Shown piece by piece: positions 57,603 to 64,000 of a stretch of DNA of 64,000 nucleotides; within the stretch, counting starts at the first letter, position 1; every line of letters starts with the position of its first letter. Position numbers and translations under genes: made by a program. Source of the stretch: Gammaproteobacteria bacterium (lineage in GTDB: Bacteria > Pseudomonadota > Gammaproteobacteria > HTCC5015); the NCBI GenBank assembly GCA_016928055.1, contig JAFGLM010000031.1, positions 1 through 64,000 of the forward strand, written 5' to 3'. Below the pieces are notes generated by a model. The model searched no databases, had not been told where the DNA came from, and was given only the letters and a program-made list of their open reading frames with translations.

Positions 57603-58001
57603 ATGCCCAGAAAAATTACCGTTCGTGATTATATGGCCGCCAGCCTGGTAACCTTTACGCCGGATATGGATATGCAGGATGCGATAAAGGAACTGGTTAC
57701 AAAAAAGATATCCGGCGCTCCGGTTGTCGATCAGCACGGCAATCTGGTCGGCGTACTATCAGAACGTGACTGCATGAAAATGGCACTAAACGCAGCTTAC
57801 TACGAAGAAATGGGCGGCAAGGTTAAAGATTTTATGTGTACTGAAGTCAGAACCATTCACGCTGATATGAGCATTACGGAACTTGCCGATTTGTTTTTTA
57901 AAGAACCCACACGGCGTTACCCCGTTTTTGATGATGAAAATCGTCTGGTCGGCCAGATCAGCCGTCGCGATGTTTTGCGTGCGTTGCAGGAATCGCTTTA
58001 G
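57603..58001 (+). CDS. CBS-domain protein
   Basis: A cytosolic CBS pair of 132 residues from ATG 57603, which follows AGAGGAATATC. Key parts: VRDYMAASLVTF, AIKELVTKKISGAPVV, GVLSERDCMKMAL, and a second domain ending GQISRRDVLRAL. Its ligand is unknown. It lies between nqrM and tatD with small gaps, so it may be co-transcribed. It is a different lineage from the CBS protein at 36246. Confidence 0.9.
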   Translation: MPRKITVRDYMAASLVTFTPDMDMQDAIKELVTKKISGAPVVDQHGNLVGVLSERDCMKMALNAAYYEEMGGKVKDFMCTEVRTIHADMSITELADLFFKEPTRRYPVFDDENRLVGQISRRDVLRALQESL

Positions 58002-58013
58002 TCCATCGTATTT

Positions 58014-58817
58014 ATGCCTGACAAACAAAAATTATCCGGTCTTATTGATATCGGCGCCAATCTTGCGCACGACAGTTTTGATGCAGATCGCGACAAGGTG
58101 CTGGAACGGGCCCGACGAGCAGGCGTTGAAAAAATCGTTATCACCGGCGCTTCCGAGTATGGCAGCGAGCAGGCCTTAGCGCTTGCCAAAACGTCACCGC
58201 AATTATTTGCAACCGCAGGCGTGCATCCGCATGACGCCAGTCAATTTAGTGAAAATACACTGGCACACCTCGCCAAACTGGCAGCAGATAAAAAAACGGT
58301 TGCTATGGGCGAATGTGGTCTGGATTTTTACCGTGATTTTTCGCCGCGACCGCAACAGGAACACTGTCTTGCCAAACAACTGGAACTGGCCTGCAAAATC
58401 GGCAAGCCGGTTTTTTTACATCAACGCGATGCGCATGATCGCTTTATCAAAATTCTCGAACCTTTCCTGAAAGATTTAAATAAAGTTGTTGTGCATTGTT
58501 TCACCGGTGAACAAGACGAACTCGACGCCTGCCTGGAACTGGGATGTTATATCGGCATCACCGGCTGGATCTGCGACGAACGCCGCGGCCGGCATTTACT
58601 CGAAAGTGTGCCGACCATCCCGGCTGATCGCTTAATGATTGAAACCGATGCACCGTATTTATTACCGCGTAATCTCAACCCAAAACCCAAATCACGCCGC
58701 AACGAACCCTGTTACCTACCGGCGGTAGTAGAAAAAATCGCCGAAGCGACCGGTAAACCTGTAACACAGATTGCAGAAGAAACAACAAAAACAGCGAAAG
58801 CCTTTTTCGGGATTTAA
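58014..58817 (+). CDS. tatD: TatD family deoxyribonuclease
   Basis: A metal-dependent hydrolase of 267 residues. It matches TatD itself rather than YcfH: DIGANLAHDSF at the start, AGVHPHDASQ, GECGLDFYRDFSPR, VHCFTG, GITGWICDERRG and ETDAPYLLPR. TatD is a 3'-5' DNase linked to repair of oxidative DNA damage. It starts 12 nt after the CBS gene; repeats follow it. Confidence 0.95.
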   Translation: MPDKQKLSGLIDIGANLAHDSFDADRDKVLERARRAGVEKIVITGASEYGSEQALALAKTSPQLFATAGVHPHDASQFSENTLAHLAKLAADKKTVAMGECGLDFYRDFSPRPQQEHCLAKQLELACKIGKPVFLHQRDAHDRFIKILEPFLKDLNKVVVHCFTGEQDELDACLELGCYIGITGWICDERRGRHLLESVPTIPADRLMIETDAPYLLPRNLNPKPKSRRNEPCYLPAVVEKIAEATGKPVTQIAEETTKTAKAFFGI

Positions 58818-58823
58818 TAACAG

Positions 58824-58881
58824 GTAGCCTGGATTAAGCGAAGCGAATGCGGGGAAACAGGTTGGGGTGAGTGCGAAGCAC
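58824..58881 (+). repeat. Degenerate intergenic repeat of the GTAGCCTGGAT type
   Basis: Begins GTAGCCTGGATTAAGCGAAG (58824-58843), and matches 18 of 22 positions with 61852-61831 on the other strand. It continues into a GTGC-GAA-GCAC palindrome (58871-58881). Such elements are common between genes in gammaproteobacteria (from memory). Confidence 0.55.
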
Positions 58882-58892
58882 AACAAATAAAT

Positions 58893-58995
58893 TTTCGTCA
58901 TGCCGGAAATTGCGCAGCAATTATCCGGCATCCAGACGTACATTCAATAATTCTGGATTCCAGATCAACACTGCGTGTTGTCTGGAATGACGAAA
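58893..58995. repeat. Nested palindromic element with paired hairpins
   Basis: Outer 9-bp inverted repeats TTTCGTCAT (58893-58901) and ATGACGAAA (58987-58995) enclose two hairpins of the same design: ATGCCGGA-AATTGC-loop GCA-GCAATT-TCCGGCAT (58900-58931) and ATTCCAGA-CAACAC-loop TGC-GTGTTG-TCTGGAAT (58957-58988). Each has an 8-bp stem, one bulged base, a 6-bp stem and a 3-nt loop. It encodes nothing and looks like a REP-pair or MITE-like element. Confidence 0.75.
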
Positions 58996-59003
58996 GTAGG
59001 TAG

Positions 59004-59036
59004 GTTGGGCTGAGCGCATTTTATGCGAAGCCCAAC
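59004..59036. repeat. Palindromic repeat GTTGGGCT...AGCCCAAC
   Basis: GTTGGGCT (59004-59011) pairs with AGCCCAAC (59029-59036), and CGCAT/ATGCG forms the inner stem with a TTT loop. It is next to a 12-bp perfect palindrome GGTCAATTGACC (59037-59048). It could terminate the minus-strand gene that ends at 59055. Confidence 0.6.
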
Positions 59037-59054
59037 GGTCAATTGACCAAAAAA

Positions 59055-60566
59055 TTATTTTAAAGGTTTGTAAACAAAGTTCTTAAACCTGATTTCGCCA
59101 TCACCCATAGACACAAGACCCAGCCGCAGGCTTAGAAAACCGCTGAGTACATTATGATGATAAGCGGACACTTCAACTGAGTTTTCAATTTTGATCCATT
59201 TTTTACCGTCAACACTGTAATACATATCAACGGTATTATTCATATTTTTTAAACGCAGGAATACGTGTTTTTTAATGACATTCTTTTCAGTTGGAAACTG
59301 CCAGCCGCGAAGATTAGCCAGAACATTTTCTTTATCTGCCAATATACCTGAATAGGCATTATCGTTATAAAAAAGTACTAATCCTCCGATTGCGTCCCCT
59401 TCAATAAACAGCTCCACCTGCGCCATATAGGAATGATCCGACGGGACGGTCAGTAACGGAGCGCTTGCGCCGATAGAATCACCTTTCGCCTTAATCACCA
59501 GACTCTTGTTAACCAATTGAAACCTGCTGGGATCGTATTCGCCATAAAACTTCCATTGCGAGCCTAAAGTTCTGCCGGCAAAGTTATCGCTTAAAGAGAA
59601 TACTGCCTTTGTTTGCGTTGCTGTAGGTTTTTTGATGGGTTTATCAATATCGATATCATCCGAAATTTTATACCAGCCGTCTTTAGTCCATTCGACAGGA
59701 ACGAGCATGGTCTGACGACCCATATTGTAATACTGGTTTTCGTAGCCGTGAAAAATCATCCACCAGCTACCGCTTGCATCCTCAAAGACAGTGCCATGAC
59801 CGACCGACCACCATCGTTGAGAACGATCAGCGGTTCTGATAATCGGGTTGTAGGGTGAATTCTCCCAGGGACCCAGCGGTGATTTTGACCTGGCCGAAAC
59901 CACCATATGACTGGTAGCCGGTCCGGCTGTGCCGCCTTCAGCGACGGTCAGATAATAATACTCACCGCGTTGAACAATCTTCGGGCCTTCCATACAAAAA
60001 CATTCAATCGTCCAGTCGCGCGGAATCGGCCAACCGCTGTAAGTGTGTTTGAATTCACCGATAACGGAAAGCCCATCAGCAGATAGCGGAACATAACCTC
60101 CGTTGCTGAAATACAGATAGCGGTTACCATCGGCATCGGTAACATGACCGGGATCGATATTACCGACTTTCAAATCGACGGGGTCGCTCCAGGGGCCATT
60201 GATTAAATCGGCAGAAACAACATAATTGGTATTATTGACCGGAAAATAAATGTAATACCTGTTCTGGTATTTAATCAGATCCGGCGCCCAAACCGGGCCC
60301 ACATATTTATGCAACGCATTGGTGACCGGCATCCAGTTGATCAGATCCTTAGAATGCCAAATCAGCAATCCTGGATAATAGTCAAAAGAAGAATGCACGA
60401 CATAATAATCATCACCGTCGCGCAACAGACTGGGGTCCGGGTAATCACCGGCAAAAATCGGATTTAGATAAAAACCATCTCCCTTTGCATTACTATCAAC
60501 CTGATACTGCGCATTCGCTGAAAAACTTAAAAGAATGACCAGAATGCCGGCAATAAAACCTTTCAT
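59055..60566 (-). CDS. Secreted glycoside hydrolase family 43 protein
   Basis: From ATG 60566 it has 503 residues: signal peptide (FIAGILVILLSFSANA), a five-bladed GH43 propeller (about 30-310) and a C-terminal beta-sandwich (about 325-503) as in xylosidases/arabinofuranosidases. Catalytic candidates are Asp44 in DYPDPSLLRDGDDYYV, the Asp in VGNIDPGHV and the Glu in CMEGPKIV. It would cut arabinose- or xylose-containing glycans outside the cytosol; the exact substrate is open. No sugar transporter or regulator is near. Its setting among repeats suggests acquisition. The frame is open to 60638 but without a signal peptide start there. Confidence 0.88.
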   Translation of the reverse strand: MKGFIAGILVILLSFSANAQYQVDSNAKGDGFYLNPIFAGDYPDPSLLRDGDDYYVVHSSFDYYPGLLIWHSKDLINWMPVTNALHKYVGPVWAPDLIKYQNRYYIYFPVNNTNYVVSADLINGPWSDPVDLKVGNIDPGHVTDADGNRYLYFSNGGYVPLSADGLSVIGEFKHTYSGWPIPRDWTIECFCMEGPKIVQRGEYYYLTVAEGGTAGPATSHMVVSARSKSPLGPWENSPYNPIIRTADRSQRWWSVGHGTVFEDASGSWWMIFHGYENQYYNMGRQTMLVPVEWTKDGWYKISDDIDIDKPIKKPTATQTKAVFSLSDNFAGRTLGSQWKFYGEYDPSRFQLVNKSLVIKAKGDSIGASAPLLTVPSDHSYMAQVELFIEGDAIGGLVLFYNDNAYSGILADKENVLANLRGWQFPTEKNVIKKHVFLRLKNMNNTVDMYYSVDGKKWIKIENSVEVSAYHHNVLSGFLSLRLGLVSMGDGEIRFKNFVYKPLK

Positions 60567-60618
60567 GTTGAATTGACTCCGTTTGAAAATAACACCGGTC
60601 CGTGAGTATTCCGATTTT

Positions 60619-60984
60619 TTAACATTTCTCCAGCCCAAATACTTCCTTTATAAGCTGCCGAAAAGTTTCTTTCGGCAAGGCTCCCATCGCCATCTGTGGT
60701 TGTTCATCTTTTGGTACAAAAAGCAGCGACGGAATGCTGCGAATACCAAACACAGCCGCCAACTCCTGCTCAACCCCGGTATCAACCTTGTAGAAAGAGA
60801 TATTGCAATGATATTCCCTGGAAAGCTCCTCCAGAATCGGCCCGACGATTTTGCAGGGACCGCACCAATCCGCATAAAAATCGATAATACACGGATTATC
60901 TCCTTTGTATTTCCATTCCTTTGAAGCCTCATAATCAAAAACTTTTTCTTTGAATGTTTTCTTTGTCAGGTGTTCTATGGACAT
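60619..60984 (-). CDS. Thioredoxin
   Basis: A 121-residue single-domain thioredoxin with the active site FYADWCGPCK and the cis-proline segment RSIPSLLF. TAGGAG stands 6 nt before the ATG. It is cytosolic (no signal peptide) and not the usual trxA context. Together with the GH43 gene 52 nt downstream it could be one acquired unit; the resemblance to Bacteroidetes thioredoxins is an impression only. Confidence 0.92.
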   Translation of the reverse strand: MSIEHLTKKTFKEKVFDYEASKEWKYKGDNPCIIDFYADWCGPCKIVGPILEELSREYHCNISFYKVDTGVEQELAAVFGIRSIPSLLFVPKDEQPQMAMGALPKETFRQLIKEVFGLEKC

Positions 60985-61065
60985 GGTTGGCTCCTACGCG
61001 TCCTTTGCGCCTCTGTGGCTGGAAAAGCAAATAATGCTGGATCCGGTTGACAAAATTGTTAAAGT

Positions 61066-61431
61066 TTACTCCCCCCAAAACTTCCACCATTTTTTTCTGT
61101 TCTCACGCGATTCCCGCCCTTTATCAGAACCCTTTTCCAGTTCTTTTTGAACTTGGGTAGACTTCTTTTCCTTTTGTTTTTCTAAACCTTTTTTACTTTT
61201 TTCGCCTTTGACTTTTTTATCCGCTTCATCTTTCTTTTGCTTTTTATCCTTCAGCCTTTCTTTCGGTTCCTTTTCGACCTCTTCCATATCCTCCTTGGCA
61301 TTCATCGCAGCCTTATGGGCTTCCTTTTGTTCTGCTCCTGGTTGCCCTTTATCCGCCCACTCCGGTTTTTCAGCAATAGCGGGGGTCACCAGAAATACCG
61401 ATACCAGCATGATTAAAAATAGTCTGCTCAT
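61066..61431 (-). CDS. Exported Lys/Glu-rich protein of unknown function
   Basis: A 121-residue protein with a signal peptide (MSRLFLIMLVSVFLVTPAIA, cleaved before EKPEWADKG) and a highly charged, probably helical body rich in Lys, Glu and Gln, ending KKWWKFWGE. GGAG precedes the ATG at good spacing. The KPEWADKG start recalls small periplasmic proteins found in several gammaproteobacteria, but no function is known to me. Confidence 0.75.
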   Translation of the reverse strand: MSRLFLIMLVSVFLVTPAIAEKPEWADKGQPGAEQKEAHKAAMNAKEDMEEVEKEPKERLKDKKQKKDEADKKVKGEKSKKGLEKQKEKKSTQVQKELEKGSDKGRESRENRKKWWKFWGE

Positions 61432-61555
61432 AAATTACTCCTCTGCTTTTTTTGAATTTAACGTTTACATAAGATATCGTGTGCCGTTTACTTGAGGCGT
61501 TGTAGACTCACCTGCCCTAAGCAATGCAACGTATTAATTATAGGCATTATTGCTC

Positions 61556-61829
61556 TTAAAACCATACCTGATTCATGCATTTTAAAAATTCTTTGGTTAT
61601 TGGAACACCTGACTTATCTCCAATAACAGAATCAATTCCACAACCAGGGCAAAGTGCCGTCTGCCGTCTGCCCTATTCCTTTATCCTCTTCTAACGATTT
61701 TGAATAATCCTGCAAAAGAACTTCAATAGCCCTATCTTTTTGGGATTCTGGAATCTGAACTTGTACACCGCCAAGTGCATTTGAATAAAACCATTGCATG
61801 CCGATTGTATACTCATCTGCAAGAGCCAT
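61556..61829 (-). pseudogene. DUF2007-type protein with zinc-ribbon tail, truncated and frameshifted
   Basis: The first frame from 61829 reads MALADEYTIGMQWFYSNALG then GVQVQIPES..., the C-terminal half of a DUF2007 domain (family call from memory). It is cut by a frameshift: GCCGTCT occurs twice in tandem at 61656-61662 and 61663-61669. Removing one copy joins the frame to ...GQTALCPGCGIDS and a Cys-containing tail ending at the stop 61558-61556 (KCMNQVWF). The N-terminal half is missing: a dispersed repeat begins at 61831. As it stands the frame ends at 61632. Confidence 0.75.
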
Positions 61830-61830
61830 C

Positions 61831-61852
61831 CGTTTCACTTCATCCGGGCTAC
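61831..61852 (-). repeat. Dispersed repeat fragment at the broken gene end
   Basis: On the minus strand GTAGCCCGGATGAAGTGAAA (61852-61833), the same family as the copy at 58824-58845. It replaces the 5' part of the DUF2007-type gene. Confidence 0.55.
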
Positions 61853-61900
61853 TTGCTGAATTTGCAGAATCTTTTGTTGCAAACAGTAACTGACTATTTG

Positions 61901-61936
61901 TCCCCTCATCCTCACCTTCTCCCTGAGGAGAGAAGG
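61901..61936. repeat. CTCACC...CTCCCTGAGGAG type intergenic repeat
   Basis: TCCCCTCATCCTCACC runs into an inverted repeat CCTTCTC (61915-61921)/GAGAAGG (61930-61936). It resembles a widespread proteobacterial intergenic repeat (from memory). The rest of 61853-62105 shows no gene or clear signal. Confidence 0.5.
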
Positions 61937-62105
61937 GATTAAATCCTTAAGTCGGTACCATTCGATTTAAACTGTTTTACGCTTATTCAATCTGCGATCC
62001 CCGCATCCTCGCGTGAGAATCTGTTTTGATTTTTCTTCTAACCAAAAAATTCTTTCCCCGTGCTCTTTCTTTTTCTCCGTGTTCCTCGTGGTAGTTTTTT
62101 AAATT

Positions 62106-63329
62106 TTAATCTAGAAGGTGCGACACCACCCCATCCGCCAACTTCGGCTCAAACCACGTTGATTTCGGCGGCATGACTTTATTCGCATCCGCCACCGCCA
62201 TTAAATCACTCATACTGGTGGCAAACATTGAAAACGCGATTGCCATCTCACCGTTATCAACGCGTTTTTCCAGTTCACCCAATCCTCGGATTCCACCAAC
62301 AAAATCAATGCGTGTATCGGTGCGTGGATCTTTTATATTCAACAACGGATCAAGTAAATAGCTGCTCAGCAAACTGACATCCAGTCGCGCAACCGGATCG
62401 TCGGGAATCAGTTGCGGATCGATATTCAGGCGATACCATTGCCTGTTCAGATACATACCAAACTCACCGGCTGTTTTCGGTGCAACCGCCCTGTTCTCTT
62501 TAACGCAACTAAAACGCTTGCTGATTTTTTCCAGCATTTCTTTTTCACTTAAACCATTCAGATCTTTTACCACCCGATTGTAATCAAGGATTTTCATTTG
62601 CGTGTGCGGAAAAATAACCGACAGGAAATAACGGCTCATATCATCTGCTGGTTTTGCCAGTTCTTTGGCAACGCGCGACGCAGCGGCTGAACGATGATGG
62701 CCGTCGGCGATATAGATCGCCGGCATCGCATCAAAACCTTTGCTGAAAGCGTCGATGGTTTGCTGCTCCTGTACCAGCCACAGTGTATGACCAATGCCAT
62801 CGTGCGCGATCAAATCATAAACCGGTTTTGCCTGTGTCACTTTTTCCAGCAATGCATCCAGTTCCGGTTGCGACGGATACGCCAGCAACACCGGACCGGT
62901 TTGCGCGTTCAACGCCTTGATCTGTTTAACACGATCGTCTTCTTTTGTCGGCCGGGTAAATTCGTGTTTGCGAATCCGGTTCACATTGTAATCGGCAACC
63001 GACGCCGCCGCGACCAATCCGGTTTGCTGATGATCACCCATCTTTAAACGATAAACGTAATAACAGGGTTTTTCTTCACGCGTTAAAATTTTCTGCTCGA
63101 TCATGCGCTGTAAATTATCGGCGGCTTTTTGATAGACCGATTGATCATACGGATTGGTATCGACCGGCAAATCAATTTCCGCTTTGGATATATGCAAAAA
63201 ACTCCAGGGTTTGCTTTTCGCCAGCTCGCGTGCTTCGGCGCTGTTTAACACATCATAAGGCGGTGCGATCACATCACTTGAAAATTCGGGAAACGGACGT
63301 AATGCAGCGAAAGGTCTGATTAAAGGCAT
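62106..63329 (-). CDS. DUF1015 family protein
   Basis: A 407-residue member of DUF1015, a widespread family without a firmly established function. Landmarks are IRPFAALRPFPEFSSDVIAPPYDVLN in pieces at the N-terminus, RKHEFTRPTKEDDRVKQI, and IADGHHRSAAASRVA with a conserved HH pair. It is probably cytosolic. It starts 27 nt after the ampE-like gene ends, and they may be co-transcribed. Confidence 0.92.
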   Translation of the reverse strand: MPLIRPFAALRPFPEFSSDVIAPPYDVLNSAEARELAKSKPWSFLHISKAEIDLPVDTNPYDQSVYQKAADNLQRMIEQKILTREEKPCYYVYRLKMGDHQQTGLVAAASVADYNVNRIRKHEFTRPTKEDDRVKQIKALNAQTGPVLLAYPSQPELDALLEKVTQAKPVYDLIAHDGIGHTLWLVQEQQTIDAFSKGFDAMPAIYIADGHHRSAAASRVAKELAKPADDMSRYFLSVIFPHTQMKILDYNRVVKDLNGLSEKEMLEKISKRFSCVKENRAVAPKTAGEFGMYLNRQWYRLNIDPQLIPDDPVARLDVSLLSSYLLDPLLNIKDPRTDTRIDFVGGIRGLGELEKRVDNGEMAIAFSMFATSMSDLMAVADANKVMPPKSTWFEPKLADGVVSHLLD

Positions 63330-63356
63330 GAAGACTCTCTTATATTTTATAAATTT

Positions 63357-64000
63357 TTAACTAAACAAGCCGAGCATGGTTAATACCGCCACTCCTGCCA
63401 ACCACACCACCAGCGAACGTACTACCAAAGCGCGCGCGGTGCGTACCCAGTAAAGATCATATTCTTCACCACGCTCTTCACCGGCAAAAGCATCATCCAC
63501 TTCGTGACGCATGGCGCCGCAACCGGTATGAATAACGATTGAACGATTACGTTCATTGAAATCCAGCTCGGCATTGATGGCTTTTTTCCATGTGTGCCAG
63601 GCATCATCGAAACTGCCGGTCAGGAAAAACGTCAGGCTCAATAAATTGGCCGGCAACCAGTCCAGAAAATAATAGATACGCTCAGCCGCAGGCTGGAGAT
63701 ACTGACACTCAGGGACATTTTTGCCTTGTGCCAAAAACGCCGCACAGCGGTATAACAAGGCGCCCGCGGGACCTAAAAAAATAAACCAGAACATCACAGC
63801 AAAGATGCGGACATTGCCTTCGTAGAGAATGGCTTTGGTTACCGCGCTGCTCTGCTGCCACTGATTGTCAGGTACCTGAGCACCCACCAGTGATTCTGCA
63901 AGCGCCTTCGCCTCCAGGCGATGGTGCTCTTCACAGGCTTTCAGATATTCATCTATCCGCTCATTAAACGGTTCCGGCCCCAGGCAATAACCCACCAGCA
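63357..64000 (-). CDS. ampE: AmpE-like inner-membrane protein, 5' end outside the window
   Basis: The C-terminal ~214 residues of an AmpE-family protein (whole length about 280). The segment AILYEGNVRIFAVMFWFIFLGPAGALLYR and the preceding YCLGPEPFNERIDEYL are characteristic, with helices near the middle and at the C-terminus (LVVWLAGVAVLTMLGLF). AmpE is encoded with AmpD in many gammaproteobacteria and affects beta-lactamase induction. The frame stays open to the window edge, so the start lies beyond 64000. Confidence 0.88.
   Translation of the reverse strand, partial: LVGYCLGPEPFNERIDEYLKACEEHHRLEAKALAESLVGAQVPDNQWQQSSAVTKAILYEGNVRIFAVMFWFIFLGPAGALLYRCAAFLAQGKNVPECQYLQPAAERIYYFLDWLPANLLSLTFFLTGSFDDAWHTWKKAINAELDFNERNRSIVIHTGCGAMRHEVDDAFAGEERGEEYDLYWVRTARALVVRSLVVWLAGVAVLTMLGLFS

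Noticed and set aside
60990..61020. Similarity of 60990-61020 to 62060-62095 as copies of one repeat
   Set aside because: Both hold phrases such as CTCTGTGG or CTCCGTG, but the match is too short to support a shared element.

Overview
The window looks like chromosomal DNA of a gammaproteobacterium with about 50% GC that is not a close relative of the enterics. The AceE-type pyruvate dehydrogenase, mla and lpt genes, MetR, RlmKL, MtgA, Na+-NQR and AmpE are all gammaproteobacterial in style. The short-form HisG, the hprK gene between ptsN and rapZ, and a mannose-type EIIA next to HPr are shared with many non-enteric Proteobacteria. Coding density is high. No rRNA, tRNA, CRISPR array, prophage or complete insertion sequence was found. 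The species cannot be named from the sequence alone.

Layout. 1-1370: edge of an unknown gene and argG (minus). 1371-1810: long intergenic region with a possible structured aceE leader. 1811-7598: aceE-aceF-lpdA (plus). 7622-12012: three minus-strand genes of a cyclic-di-GMP/receiver cluster with several degenerate domains and a short upstream ORF. 12121-20893 (minus): mlaFEDCB, murA, hisG, aroG, hisD, hisC, with aroG lying inside the histidine block. 21080-31310 (plus): mlaA, a Ca2+/Na+ exchanger, lptC-lptA-lptB, rpoN, hpf, ptsN, hprK, rapZ, a mannose-type EIIA, HPr and mgtE. 31335-42895: mak-like sugar kinase, metR with an intact MetR box, rlmKL, small unknown and CBS genes, mtgA, a histone H1-like repetitive protein, an LplT-like transporter, an adenosine-kinase-like gene and a YadG/YadH-like ABC exporter. 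43100-49932: MoxR-DUF58-DUF4381-VWA-VWA/TPR-BatD operon. 50367-58817: nqrABCDEF-apbE-nqrM, then a CBS gene and tatD. 58818-62105: the most accessory-looking part, with dispersed palindromic repeats, a secreted GH43 glycosidase, a thioredoxin, a charged exported protein and a broken DUF2007-type gene. 62106-64000: DUF1015 and a partial ampE.

How the genes work together. Several blocks serve the envelope: Mla keeps phospholipids out of the outer leaflet, LptCAB moves LPS, MurA and MtgA act in peptidoglycan synthesis, AmpE is a membrane modulator and LplT-like proteins move lysophospholipids. The ptsN-hprK-rapZ-EIIA-HPr block is a regulatory phosphotransfer system. Its enzyme I is not in the window. 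The NQR operon carries its own maturation factors: ApbE attaches FMN to NqrB and NqrC, and NqrM supplies an iron centre. Together with the Ca2+/Na+ exchanger this suggests sodium-based energetics, as in marine or brackish bacteria.

No clearly new multi-gene system was recognised. The best leads are the nested palindromic element at 58893-58995, the 7-bp duplication that breaks the gene at 61556-61829, the histone-like repeat protein at 38176-38736, the ideal ribosome-binding site in front of a 21-codon ORF at 9941-10006, the possible aceE leader, and aroG within the his genes.
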